Of a stretch of 64,000 bases of DNA, positions 21,044-31,492 are shown piece after piece. This DNA is from Hibiscus mutabilis (lineage: Eukaryota; Streptophyta; Magnoliopsida; Malvales; Malvaceae): NCBI GenBank assembly GCA_019671005.1, contig CM033745.1, positions 16,234,921 to 16,298,920 of the forward strand, written 5' to 3'. Positions within the stretch are counted from its first letter, which is position 1, and every line of letters starts with the position of its first letter. Made by a program: the position numbers and the translations under genes. The notes under the pieces are model-generated. The model ran no database searches. It was not told the DNA's origin and saw only the letters and a list, made by a program, of their open reading frames with translations.

Positions 21044-21620
21044 TATCAGATAGTCGGGTATTGAGTCATGAATCAGACATCATAAAATTATGATTTGGAT
21101 CTATCGGATTTATTATGCATTCAGAAAATACTTTATCAGAAAATAAAAACATTGTTTTGTTTTTTTTGTTTCTTGCACTTTAGAGACACACTAAGCTCTT
21201 TAGCTACACACCCTTAGTTTCTCTCTCAGATACTCAAACACTCTTAGGTGACTTGGTACTTAGAGCATCTCACATTTTACTCGGATGTTTTTAACATTCT
21301 GTATGAACTCTTTTCAATTATTCATGTTATTATTTTTGGGACATTTATGTAATTCAGACTTTTGAACATTATATTTTGGGATTATGTTTTCGCATGTATT
21401 TTTTGGAATTTAACATGGATGTTTTTGTTAAATGATCATAATATGTTTTATCATTTGAGTTTCATAAATAATTGTGATATTTTACGATAATTATTATTAT
21501 TTAATAAAAATTATGTTTTATAAACCTTTAAACATAAAACCTATTACTTGAGGGGAAAGTTTTCAAACACGACTTCCTAGATTTGACCCATTTCTTCTGG
21601 GCCGAGTTTAGGGGATTACA

Positions 21621-22801
21621 AAACAGTTTGACAACAAGAAGGTGTTCGTATGAATGATGAACGTTGGCAAGGGATGCCTAGATTTCAGGCTTTTCATGAC
21701 AGCCTTTGATAATGTTCTGCCTTGTTTTATTGCCGAGCAAATTCAAGAATAATATTGCCTCTGTCGATGGCAATATCCTAAGTTAATCACGATAAAACCT
21801 CTATATGTCTATAGTGAAGCTTTTCATTAATTAACTTGATTAAGTGTCAATCTTTACTTTTAAGGGGTAGATTTACTTCAAAAGTAAGCTCATCTACTTG
21901 AACATCTTCTTTTGAAGTTTTTCTCCTTAGTACTGGCAACTAATCGTTGCCCCTTAAGTCTATTAAGATATTAAGGTGCAATAAGCATACAATGCCAACT
22001 GTCGTATGACAAAGAATTTTGGAAATTTAAGCTCTACCAGATAGAAAATAATGCCAAGTTATTCTGATTATTTAAAAATCAAATATAAAATAAGCATTAA
22101 TCGCAAACATCTTCTAACCAACTGTAGAAGCTTCGTTCATGGTTGGGGGTCTATCCACAAAACATCATCATTTCTCATCATCATTTTGAAATAAAAACAA
22201 ATATAACTAAGAGAATGCGCAAGAAGGAGATTCGTCGATGCAGCCATTCGAATGCTCCAGAGCTCTCGGTCTTAGCTGGTCGAACCACGTCGCCTCTAGG
22301 TTCACCACGGTGCATCCTCTCTCCAATCTGATCTCTTCAAGTGGTTGCTTGATCTCCTTTAAATAGGCTTGCGTGGAAACCCTAGGATAAGCTTTTGAGT
22401 TTGAAATTTGAATGTGCAAAGGGATAAAGCGTGTTATCCTCTTATCCATATTTGAATCCTAGGGCTGACGTGCACAATGTCCAACAACTACTTTGACCGA
22501 GCATCGGACTTCAATCCTTTGCCTGTCGAGCTTGGCATTGTTTGGTCCATCTATGCCAACTACTACTCAGCAATTATCAGCTTCTTTTCCTGCGTTCTTT
22601 GCCAGTGCTTCTTTGCCATGTCTGCCTGTTTGTGTCTTGCATCAAAACTAGCAAAACAACCATTCACACTGGCAACAAAATAACTCCTAACTCCTTATGC
22701 AAATGCATGATTTTAAAATCTAAATACAACTAAATGTACTCAAAGAGAAGCAAAGGCATTGTGAAATAAGCATAAAAATCAGTACTTTTGAGGAGTTAAC
22801 A
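21621..22801 (-). repeat. Truncated 3' LTR of a minus-strand Athila-type element
   Basis: On the minus strand the LTR starts TGTTAACTCCTCAAAAGTA at 22801, close to the start of the plus-strand Athila LTR at 53. It aligns with that LTR through a 'caagtagatgagcttactt' region. It stops near 21621, about 280 bp short of the expected ...CA end. A second copy of the same LTR lies at 49524-50723. Confidence 0.8.
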
Positions 22802-22816
22802 CACCCCCAAACCTAG
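22802..22816 (-). other. Polypurine tract of the minus-strand Athila element
   Basis: The minus strand reads 'aggtttgggggtgtg' up to the LTR start, essentially the same tract as at 3635-3648. It shows that the internal domain lies to the right of 22801. Confidence 0.75.
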
Positions 22817-23929
22817 CTCATTGCTTGTCCTTAAGTAATGCAACTAAAAATATTAAAAAAGAAAAAAAGAGAAGAAAGTACCTCGGCAAAAAATTCTCAT
22901 AGTTCCCAACACTTGCCAGCTAGCAAATTATGATCCTAGGTCTGTCCTCAGTTATGCAGTATATCAAATGCTAAGCAGATTAGCAAATTCAAATGTAGCA
23001 AGATAGTTCTAGTTTAAGGTCATTAAGTTGCATGAAGTGCGAGCAATATGCATCAAATTTACTTAAATCCCTTAGTCAATTTTACTACCCAAACTCAAAA
23101 TTATTATCATAAAAAAATTCTTTATTTACCAAAGGTGTTTTTATGCTGGCATTTAATTAGGGCTGCATCATGCACTGTTTGGCGTGAGACATAAGAGGGA
23201 GCAAACCACGAATACCCACGTTAATCCAGATTACATCACTATGCTAACCCATTACACTCATACCCTAAAGTTTTTTTTTTGGCTTGAGAAGTAAGAGGGA
23301 GAAAACCACCGGAGGTTGAAGAGGTTGCCATGGAAATCTTTTGACAACTTCGAAGGGTTTTTGTGAAGAAGGAGAAGTGTATATTGCTTTCTTGCTCGAC
23401 AAAGAAAATAGAATGAAAAGTGAAAAGTCTTCAGCTAAGAATCAGTGAGGGTTTAAGTAGATGAAGGGCTAAAACAGTTGAATGTTTTAAATAGAGTGTT
23501 TAATTTGGTCAGTTATGTGGGAATAATGATGTGTTTTTTACGTGTTTGGGGAAAATAAAAGATAGCGTGGTAAGGTTTTAAGTGATAGGATGACGCGAGA
23601 AGTAATAAGGTGATTAGGTTGATATTTTGAATTTCAATTTTCACCTTGGGAGGCTAGGGTAAATTTCAACACTTAGCAAAAAATTTCAATCTTTTCTTGG
23701 GCCAAGCTCTATCAAAGCCTTGGGCGGTTATGGTAAATTCTTTTCTCCACATTTTCAATCGCCCATGCCAATCTCTTGCCTTGACATTCTGTCTAGCACA
23801 TGAAACCTGCACTTACTCAAAGAAAAACCTTTCAATGCGATAAATGAAAAATCAAAATTAAAAGAAAGAAAAATATTGAAAAAGAAAAACATCTAACCTA
23901 TATAAAAAAATCAAACCACGATGATGATG
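22817..23929 (-). other. Non-coding 3' part of the minus-strand Athila element
   Basis: About 1.1 kb between the polypurine tract and the integrase remnant. I find no envelope-like or other recognisable frame. There are A-rich runs around 22850 and 23850. Confidence 0.4.
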
Positions 23930-25262
23930 TTCACGGAACCTCTGCTAGGAGGACAACCTCCTTAGCATCCTTTTGAGTACCATCTAAATAGTGTTTCAAT
24001 CTTTGGCCGTTTACCTTGAAAATTGTTCCCGTCTTCAATCCTTAATATCTACTGCTCCATGAGCATATAGCTTCACAACTTTAAAGGGTCCCGACCATCT
24101 AGACTTGAGCTTTCCTAGAAACAACTTTAGCCTCGAGTTAAATAACAAAACACGTTGGCCTACCTCAAATTACCTTGGCACGATCCTGTTGTCATGTCAT
24201 CGTTTTGTCCTTTCCTTGTAGAGTATGACATTATCGTAAGCATGTGTTCTGAATTCCTCTAACTCGTCCATGTCCAATAAGCGTTTCACACCAGCAGCTT
24301 TCTACTTCATATTGAGTTTTTTGATTGCCTAATAAGCTCTATGTTCTAATTCCAATGGTAAGTGGCACTCATTCCCAAACACGAGCCTATAGGGAGAAGT
24401 TCCCAATGGAGTCTTAAAGTCTATTCTGTGAGCCCAAAAGGAATCCTCTAGTCTCTAGGACTAGTCATTCCTCGATGAATTTATAGTCTTTTCTAGAATG
24501 TTCTTGATCTCTTTGCTTGAGATCTCCGCTTGGCCATTTGTCTGAAGATGGTAAGATATGGCAATGCGTTACTGGATTTCGTACATGTACAGAGCTCGAA
24601 AGATTAAATTACCCTTAAAATGTGTACCTTCATCACGAATGATGGCTCTAGGGCACCAAATCTCGTGAAGATATTCTTATGTAGGAACTTGGCAATGGCT
24701 TTGGCATCATTTGTTGGTAGTGCGACGACCTCAACCCACTTGGAAATATAATCAACGACCACAAGAATATAGAGATTGCCAAATGATGGGGGAAAAACAC
24801 CCATGAAGTCTATTCCCCATACGTCAAATAGCTTCACCAGCATAATATTCTGGAGTGGCAATTGATGTCTGCTCGAGATGTTACTTGTCCCCTGGCATCG
24901 CTCACATGCCTTGGCAAAGTAATGAGCGTCTTTAAACAATATGGGCCAAAACAAACCTGACTATAACACTTTGGCTACGGTCTTCATTCCAGCAAAGTGG
25001 TCTCCATACGGTATTGTATGGCACAATTGCAAAATATTGTGCTGCTCATCCTATAGAACACATTGGCGGATCACTTGGTCGGCACAATGTTTAAACATAA
25101 TGGGCTTATCCCAATAGTACTGCCGCACATCAAAAACATTTCCTGGCATTGTTTTCCAGATCCAGTGGCATGATATTACTTACTAGGTAGTTGACTATGT
25201 CAACATACCATGGCATGGAATCGACTATAAGCAGGTATTCATTAGGGAATTCATCTCTAATA
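23930..25262 (-). pseudogene. Athila pol remnant: RNase H-integrase linker and integrase
   Basis: Read right to left, this begins with a segment like 'MPWYVDIVNYLV' (about 25200), which joins RNase H and integrase in Athila Pol. A zinc-binding region follows, then the integrase core, best preserved at 24604-24954 (116 codons). That piece carries 'CERCQ', 'WGIDFMGVFPPS' with the first catalytic Asp, and 'LVVVDYISKWVE' with a core Asp. Downstream (24600 to 23930) the C-terminal part survives only as broken pieces with many stops. It is cut on the right by the Ogre-like insertion at 25272. No activity is possible. Confidence 0.85.
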
Positions 25263-25271
25263 GCACTTTGT

Positions 25272-27062
25272 TGTCACTGAATTTTCACCCTCTTTTATTA
25301 TTTTACCTTATTATTATATTAGTATTGCATATATAATATAGTATTAGTATTATTAGTAGTTATAAAACCCAATAAAAACAAAAAACAATCCATTAATAAT
25401 TAAAAGTCCAAAATACATTGTTGGCCCAAATGACCCAAAAAATAAAACTCTAGCTGACATTTTTACCTCATGTGCAGCGAATTATCGAGCGTTAGATTTC
25501 ATTTGGATCTAACAGTCTAGAATTGATTTGAAAAAGAGGGTCAACACTCAGCGTGTGGGCCCCATGCGCCATGCCTCAACAACCCCGCCCGTGACCACCA
25601 TCAGCTTTTGCTCTAACCTGCAATACGTGCAAGGAAAGAAAAGTGAATCAAGCAAATGGTTCATGTGTAGCATTCATCACACGCACAAAAGGAGGGGAAA
25701 TTCAAATGAAAAAGGAAACAAAGCAAGTCAAAATCAAGAAGAAGAATGGAACCAATCCAGTAGATTCGATTCAAAAAGAAGGAAAATATAGTCATATTTG
25801 AAGAAGGGAATATTGGAATTAAATCAAAGAAATTGGGGGAATAATTTTACTCGATTTTGGGGATTTTAGGATTGAATTTTCATGTATTTTTAGGATAAAA
25901 AACCTATATAAATCCTACTTCCCATTCGCTTCGAACATACCGCGAGCATCCAAAAATCACATAAAAATTCTCAAGTTTGTATTGGCATTTTCAAGTTGAA
26001 TACAAGAAGAAAAGCTTGGTTTTTAGGTATCTTGCTCTTGCTCTTGTCCTTTTGTTTTTTTTATTTCTTTTATTTTGAATTTAACTATAATTAGAGCAAT
26101 TCTAACATTTTTAAAGTTTTAAAGATCATTGTTCTCCATTTTTAATTCTTTACATGAACATTTGATGAACTCTTTAAAATAAGGTGTTTGATCTTTGTTT
26201 TAAAATAAAAATGGGTGAATGGTATTTTCGGGCTTTGTACCAATTTTAAACAAAAGTGGGCCATTTAATTTTATTAAATCTCCGCATCATTTTTATTTCA
26301 TAAAACTCTTTCTAAATACTATTTAAACTTGGTCTTTTTTAAAAATTTTGTTTTTAATTTAATCACTTTTCTAATTTTATTTTCTATATATGTAAAACCT
26401 TTTTTACACAAAAAATGTTTTCTTAATTTCTTTTTTTAATCTTTAATTTGTTCGTTCTTTTAAAATCCGGCTCATACAATTAGGGAATAATATTTTTTTA
26501 AAAAGTCACGAGTCTCATCCTTTTTCCTTTAATGTCCGTGTATTTACTTGTACTTATTTAACTTTATATATTTGTATGTCTTTATATTGTCTTGTAGATT
26601 AATTTAATTAAATCTGTTTCTTAAAGAAATATTTAATAACGAGATGTAATTATTAATGCGGTGTCTTATCAAATAGAAATAACGGGTTAGCGCTAGGAGT
26701 GCTGGTGGTGATTAAAGTTTATTTTCGAATGATAAGGTTGTTAAAATAGAATCATATTCATAAATGGACAAATAAATTTAATTTTATATGAGCTTGCAAA
26801 TTCCAACATTAAAACATTTTGTAAACATCTAGGTACCAATTTTTGGGCGCTGGGGGGGTGCTAACCCTTCCCCACACGTAACCTAGTCCCGAACCCGTTT
26901 TTGGTGTTTTTCGCAGACCAAAACTGTTGTTTTAATCAAATAAGATGTTTTATTAAAATGGCATGTTTTTAGGTGATCCAATCACACCTTTTAAAAGATT
27001 GGTGGCGACTCTGCCGTTGTTTTGTGTTTAAAGCGTCAGGCCCTAAAAAGAGGGCTGGGACA
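25272..27062 (+). repeat. 5' LTR of the Ogre-like element at 25272
   Basis: This 1,791-bp LTR starts TGTCACTGAATTTTC and ends GGGACA. The first 76 bp recur at 30859. It contains 'TGTGCAG' followed by an imperfect palindrome on GTTAGAT/ATCTAAC at 25490-25520. The small open frame at 25528-25791 has no recognisable domain and lies in the LTR. Confidence 0.85.
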
Positions 27063-27065
27063 GCT

Positions 27066-27084
27066 TGGCGACTCCGCTGGGGAC
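27066..27084 (+). other. Primer-binding site, Ogre/Tat type
   Basis: TGGCGACTCCGCTGGGGAC begins 3 bp after the LTR end. It is followed by a T-rich/A-rich potential hairpin and GAGAGTCAGGCC (27104-27115), as in the related elements. Confidence 0.82.
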
Positions 27085-27882
27085 TTTTTGTTTTTTACAA
27101 AAAGAGAGTCAGGCCACAAGCCAATTATATTTTGTTTTAACGTTGGAATTTGTAAGTTCACATAAAATTTAATTTAATCATCTATTTATGAATATGATTC
27201 TATTTTAGGTATTTAAAAATTGGTTAAGCTCTTCACCCGGGCTTCGTCCTAATTGTTTAAGTGGGGGGAAAATGCTTTGCTCATGTAAGAATACTGATTC
27301 TCTGTATGAGTCTAGCAAGTACCTCCAGGACTCATATGCCTTATGTCTTCTTAAGGATACCGATCCTTTGTAAAGACATAGGAAATGAGTCCTCTTGAGT
27401 TGAACTTGATTTGTTTGAAACCTATAATGGGTGAGAATCAGAGGCCTTGCTACCCTTAGTAGGGGACAGTGAGGACAGTTCGGGGACGTTTCTAAAACCA
27501 AAACATGTGTGTGAATCTAGAAGCCTACCCCATTAAAGCCATGTGAAAAACCTAGGTTTAGAATCTGGTCAAAATTATTTCGTAAGGATAATCCGTGGAG
27601 ACATGTCATGGAGTGTTGAAATGTGTTGCCCAATATTATTCATACAATGAAATAATTTTGGGCCTCGTATGTTTTCAAGTTTACTAATCCTTCTTTTTTG
27701 TGTTTTGATATTTTGTTTGTTTTTCTTGCATTCACATCTCAGATCTAGAAGGGGACGATTCTAAAGCACGTTGCTCAAATAGAAAAAGCTTTCGCCATGG
27801 ATGAAAGGTACCTAAAGAAAGAGGAAGACAATGTGAATGTACGTCACTGGTCTAAGGACAATCAACAGACAAAGAGACTTGG
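27085..27882 (+). other. Leader of the Ogre-like element
   Basis: No gene. It contains the block shared with 9560-9640 (27420-27490: 'cctataatgggtgag', 'ccttgctacccttagtag'). A short broken frame near 27800 starts with an ATG but has no recognised domain. Confidence 0.5.
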
Positions 27883-28275
27883 TTGAGGGATCACGTGGCA
27901 GAAACATCAAAGTATGTTCATATTAGTGTCAAGCAAAATAACGTACATAAGCTGCAAGTGTTATGTGACTACTTCGATAGTGCAACCAAACAATTATTGC
28001 AAAACAAAGATTTTGGTTTTGAAGATGCCAATGAAGGGATGATTATTGGTGCATCTGACTTAGGGGCAATGTTAGAAGGACCCAGGAGAGAGTCGGGTTC
28101 GATAGAAGTATCACATTCTAAATTGAAGATGTAGTTAAGAATGTGATGATGCTAGTCAGAGAAGCTACTTCTTTTCGCCCATTTATCAGACCAATAGAAA
28201 AACTGGGACCAAGGCTCCAAAGATTGATCGAAGAAATAAAGGAGTTGGGTGCTCGAGCTGAGATGTATTCGTAGA
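27883..28275 (+). pseudogene. Remnant of the PMD-type coiled-coil ORF1 tail
   Basis: An 83-codon frame (27883-28134) followed, in another frame, by 'FRPFIRPIEKLGPRLQRLI' and 'EEIKELGARAEMYS' to a stop at 28275. The ending matches in type the last residues of the chimeric ORF at 10069-11361 (EVKTLGARAHRYL). This supports a shared C-terminal coiled coil, here frameshifted and truncated. No mobile-domain core is left. Confidence 0.6.
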
Positions 28276-30281
28276 ATATATCTTTAGCCTTTCGTAATAA
28301 GGACCTTCATCATCTAATGAAAGCTACTTCTAGAGAAATACTTTATGGAATTGATGGCCCTACACCTGCATTCATGCATTTGCATTGGTTTATGTTTTTT
28401 ACATCATTGCATACATTCACACATAATAAAAGGACTAGTTATGGTGAAATTTGAAAAATCTAAAAAATAGCAAAAGCCTCACATAAGTATGATACCCGAG
28501 TAATGGTCGTTGAACTAAATCACAAGCGTACACAATCTTAGAAGGACGCAACCATGTTGAGATTCAGCTTGCCCAGAAACAGCAAAGATTTTTTAAGGGG
28601 CATGCATGAAAGGTCTATAGAATGTTTCACTTCAATGAATGATGCATCTTTGACCATGAAATCTTGAAAATATATACCTCGTTCTACCCTTGTAGGTCAT
28701 TGAATATCAATTGCATGTTGTGGCATTGATTTCAATGTAGAGATCAATTGATTGTTGCAAAAATGATGAAGTATGATTTGCTTTTCAGACTACTCAGGTC
28801 AACAGAGCAAGAAAAAGAAGATTGCCATGCCTTTGATGACGTTCGATGATGAGAAAATATTTGAAATTCATGAATGTGGAATCGTGAACTAGGCAAGTTT
28901 AACCAAAGAGAGTTGCTGGAAATTGAAACTCTAATGATAGTCTTCTATACCCATTAAAGACACACTGATTGTAACTAGTAGCTCAAAGAATATCTTAGGG
29001 GCATTCTGTTGAAGCTATAATGTTGAATATCTAATAAGGAAGCAATGCTCCACCTATTTTATACATTAGCTTCATGAATAATTTTCAAATCTTGACAAAG
29101 TCAAATATTTAATGAGATGAAATACCAAGATAAGTAAAAATGATCGGTGAAAAGAAAGCCTCAAGGGCACCCCATTGTAGCCGTAAGGCCGAGTATCTAA
29201 TTAGATAGCAATGCTCTATCTTCTCAATGTCCTAGCTTTACGAGTGATTTTCAAATCCTGACAAAGTCAAGCAAATTAATGAAATGAAATCTCGAGGAGG
29301 TCAAAAAGAAAAAAAACTGATAAAAGAGTGGCTAGTTGTAATTAGAAACGCATACATGCATTGATAGAATTCTATTCTTAAGAAGATATTTTTGCACTCT
29401 CTTGGTTAAGCAAGTCTAAGAAGCTTGAAAACATTCCTGAATGGAGAAGAATAATGAAAACTAAAAGGGAGTTGTTTTTGATTGGATCAAGTAATGCGAT
29501 AATCATAAAGATGAACCAAGCGGTCTGAGAGAAATTTCACAACTTTGAAATATCGCCGCAACATTCAAAGTCTTCAAAGACTTAAGCTATGCTTAAAGTG
29601 ATCAGTGAAAGGTTGATTCAGAGACACTCATGCACTTAATATCTGGGGCATCCTATTCTATTTTCTCTTTTTTTTTCAAAAAAATGATTCTCTTGGTCTT
29701 AAAGGCATCTTTCATTGAAATAATACCTGATAAGCAGATCATGCCATCAGATTGGGGTAGTTTATGTTGACCAAGGATTTAAAGCTCTCAGCGTTGATAG
29801 GCGCGAGAGGAATAGATTAAAGTGCCAACATCATTCAAAGCATTCAAGGTAGAAATAAGCTTTGCTGCAAAGATTTATAAGCAAGCGCTTCGGGGTGCCC
29901 TATAGGGCAAGAATTTGAGAATTCATGAGAGGCACTGAATGTGCTCGATATTATTTTAAAAGATGCTTGAATGGCAAAGCGTATTATTTTGATAAATATT
30001 TGGATCAAAACGATCAGATGTTTTCTATGAAGCAAAGAGATACAAAGGATGAAACCGTAGAGCATGATTGTCTATCTGAGTTGAACGTGCAAATATGCAA
30101 AGAGAAAAAAGAAGAAGAAAAAAAGAATAAAAAACCAAAAAAAGGAAAATATAAGAGAAAATTTTAAAAATGAAAAAGAAAAAAATAAAGAGAAAATGAC
30201 ATGCATTCATGTGTTAGGCATCCCTAGGGGCATGCTTATCATAATCACGACATTTGTTAAATTTTGATAGGTGTAAAATCC
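28276..30281 (+). other. Non-coding region with the shared post-gag block
   Basis: About 2 kb without a gene. 28680-29660 shares ordered motifs with 12780-13660 and 41800-42640. Part of the block is duplicated within this element: 'tagcttcatgaataattttcaaatc' near 29070 and a variant near 29235. An A-rich run lies at 30105-30195. Confidence 0.55.
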
Positions 30282-30736
30282 GCTTATCAATTCGAGCATG
30301 AGGAGGATGGAACCTTTATTTTTTAGAACTTGCTTGTCTATTCAAGCATGATGAGAATAGAACTAGCCTATCCGTTCAGGCATATGGAGAATGGAGCCCG
30401 CCTATCCATTCAGGCATGAAGAGAATGAAACCAGCCTACCTATTCGGGTATGAGAAGAATAGAACCCGCTTATCTATTTGAGCACGAGGAGAATAAAACC
30501 CGCCTATCTATTCGGGCTTGAGGAGAATAGAACATGCTTATCTATTCGAGCATGAGGAGAATAGAACCCGCTTATCCATTCGAGCATGAGGAGAATGGAA
30601 CCTTTATTTTTCAGAAACTGCTTATCTATTCGAGCATGAGGAGAATAGAACCCGCTTATCTATTCGAGCATGAAGAGAATGAAACATTTATTTTTTATCA
30701 CCTGCTTATCTATTCAAGCATGAGGAGAATAGAACT
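30282..30736. repeat. Twelve-unit 34-bp tandem array
   Basis: Units begin 'cttatctattcgagcatga' and continue with 'ggagaatagaacccg'. I count 12 units. Most are 34 bp; three are about 50 bp because of an extra ~16-bp T-rich insert ('tttattttt...'). It occupies the same place, just before the polypurine tract, as the 185-bp array of the element at 6315. Confidence 0.92.
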
Positions 30737-30841
30737 CCATATTCGTTCGGGCAGGGAACCTTGTTTTGATGACCGACGAGTCTATGATCGGTAAAAATTA
30801 GTCTTTTATTCTTTGCGTTATCTCTGTTTCACCAAAATGAG

Positions 30842-30858
30842 TAAAGAGGGGCAATTGT
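30842..30858 (+). other. Polypurine tract
   Basis: 'taaagaggggcaattgt' ends at the first base of the truncated 3' LTR, matching the tract at 16080-16098. Confidence 0.75.
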
Positions 30859-30934
30859 TGTCACTGAATTTCCCCCTCTTTTATTATTTTACCTTATCAT
30901 CATCATCATCATTATTATTATATTAGTCATGCAA
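30859..30934 (+). repeat. Truncated 3' LTR (76 bp)
   Basis: TGTCACTGAATTTCCCCCTC... copies the start of 25272-27062 up to a (TCA)n/(TTA)n run. It then continues as LTR sequence of the next element ('aacttaatatgggccataaac'), whose counterpart is at 48045. The simple run at the junction suggests recombination or a deletion. Confidence 0.8.
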
Positions 30935-31276
30935 TTTTAACTTAATATGGGCCATAAACTTCTGATTTTGCTAATTTGGTCCCAAATCCAGACTTAAAAC
31001 CCCCTTGTTATCCTCTTTTTATCATGCACGTTTAATTTTGCCTTGCATCCTTTATCTTCAGTTTTTATTTCCTAATATTAGTTGATATTTGATTTGATAT
31101 GGCTATATATGTATAATGAGGTTTGATATGTACATGTATATAGTATAATATATAGTTTTTATGTAGTACATAATATATAGTTTTCATATAATATACATAA
31201 TATATGGCATGTATATAATTTATAGTATATGATTTTTGTATAACATGTGGTATTTATATAATATATAATATATATA

Positions 31277-31492
31277 GAGAAAAATTTTGATACACAGTCC
31301 GTGTTAACAAACGTTTACATGTGCTTTTCAAATTTAGAGGTTAGGGGTTTAAGTTGTAAGGTTTAGAATTTAAGGTTAGTGTTTAGAATTTAGGGTATTA
31401 GGGTTAGGAATTTAGAATTTGTGTTTTATAAGGTAAAAACACAAGCTTGTGTAAAATTAGTTTTACACAGCCTGTGTATCAAAGTTTTATCC
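31277..31492. mobile_element. 216-bp MITE inserted in the 5' LTR
   Basis: Terminal inverted repeats read 'gagaaaaattttgatacacag' on the left and, reverse-complemented, 'ggataaaactttgatacacag' on the right. The other LTR (48370-48400) reads straight through without it. The flanks are TATATA-type on both sides, so a TA-type duplication is likely but its length is ambiguous. There is no coding capacity. The family could be Stowaway/Mariner-like; not certain. Confidence 0.8.

Larger units (their letters stand above)
20007..21620 (+). repeat. LTR-like repeat of unknown family
   Basis: No gene is present. The right end '...TTTAGGGGATTACA' looks like an LTR 3' terminus, and 21621 onward belongs to a different repeat. 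The left terminus is not clear. The stretch includes a TTGAC-rich block and a 21-bp triplicate. A plus-strand LTR or LTR fragment is the most likely reading. Confidence 0.4.
25272..30934 (+). mobile_element. Ogre-like element, 3' LTR truncated
   Basis: LTR 25272-27062, primer site 27066-27084, leader, ORF1 tail remnant, non-coding block, tandem array, polypurine tract, then only about 76 bp of the 3' LTR (30859-30934). It sits in the Athila pol remnant. The 3' LTR passes into a different LTR at about 30935, so no target duplication can be tested. No gag, protease, polymerase or integrase is recognisable. Confidence 0.82.

Noticed and set aside
22207..22449. 80-codon minus-strand frame present in both Athila LTR copies (also 50129-50371)
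   Set aside because: It spans the probable TATA region of the LTR. Conservation is explained by recent common ancestry of the two LTRs.
30282..30736. CRISPR-like direct repeats of 34 bp
   Set aside because: There are no unique spacers; units are contiguous and diverged, and three carry the same T-rich insert. The array lies inside a plant retrotransposon.
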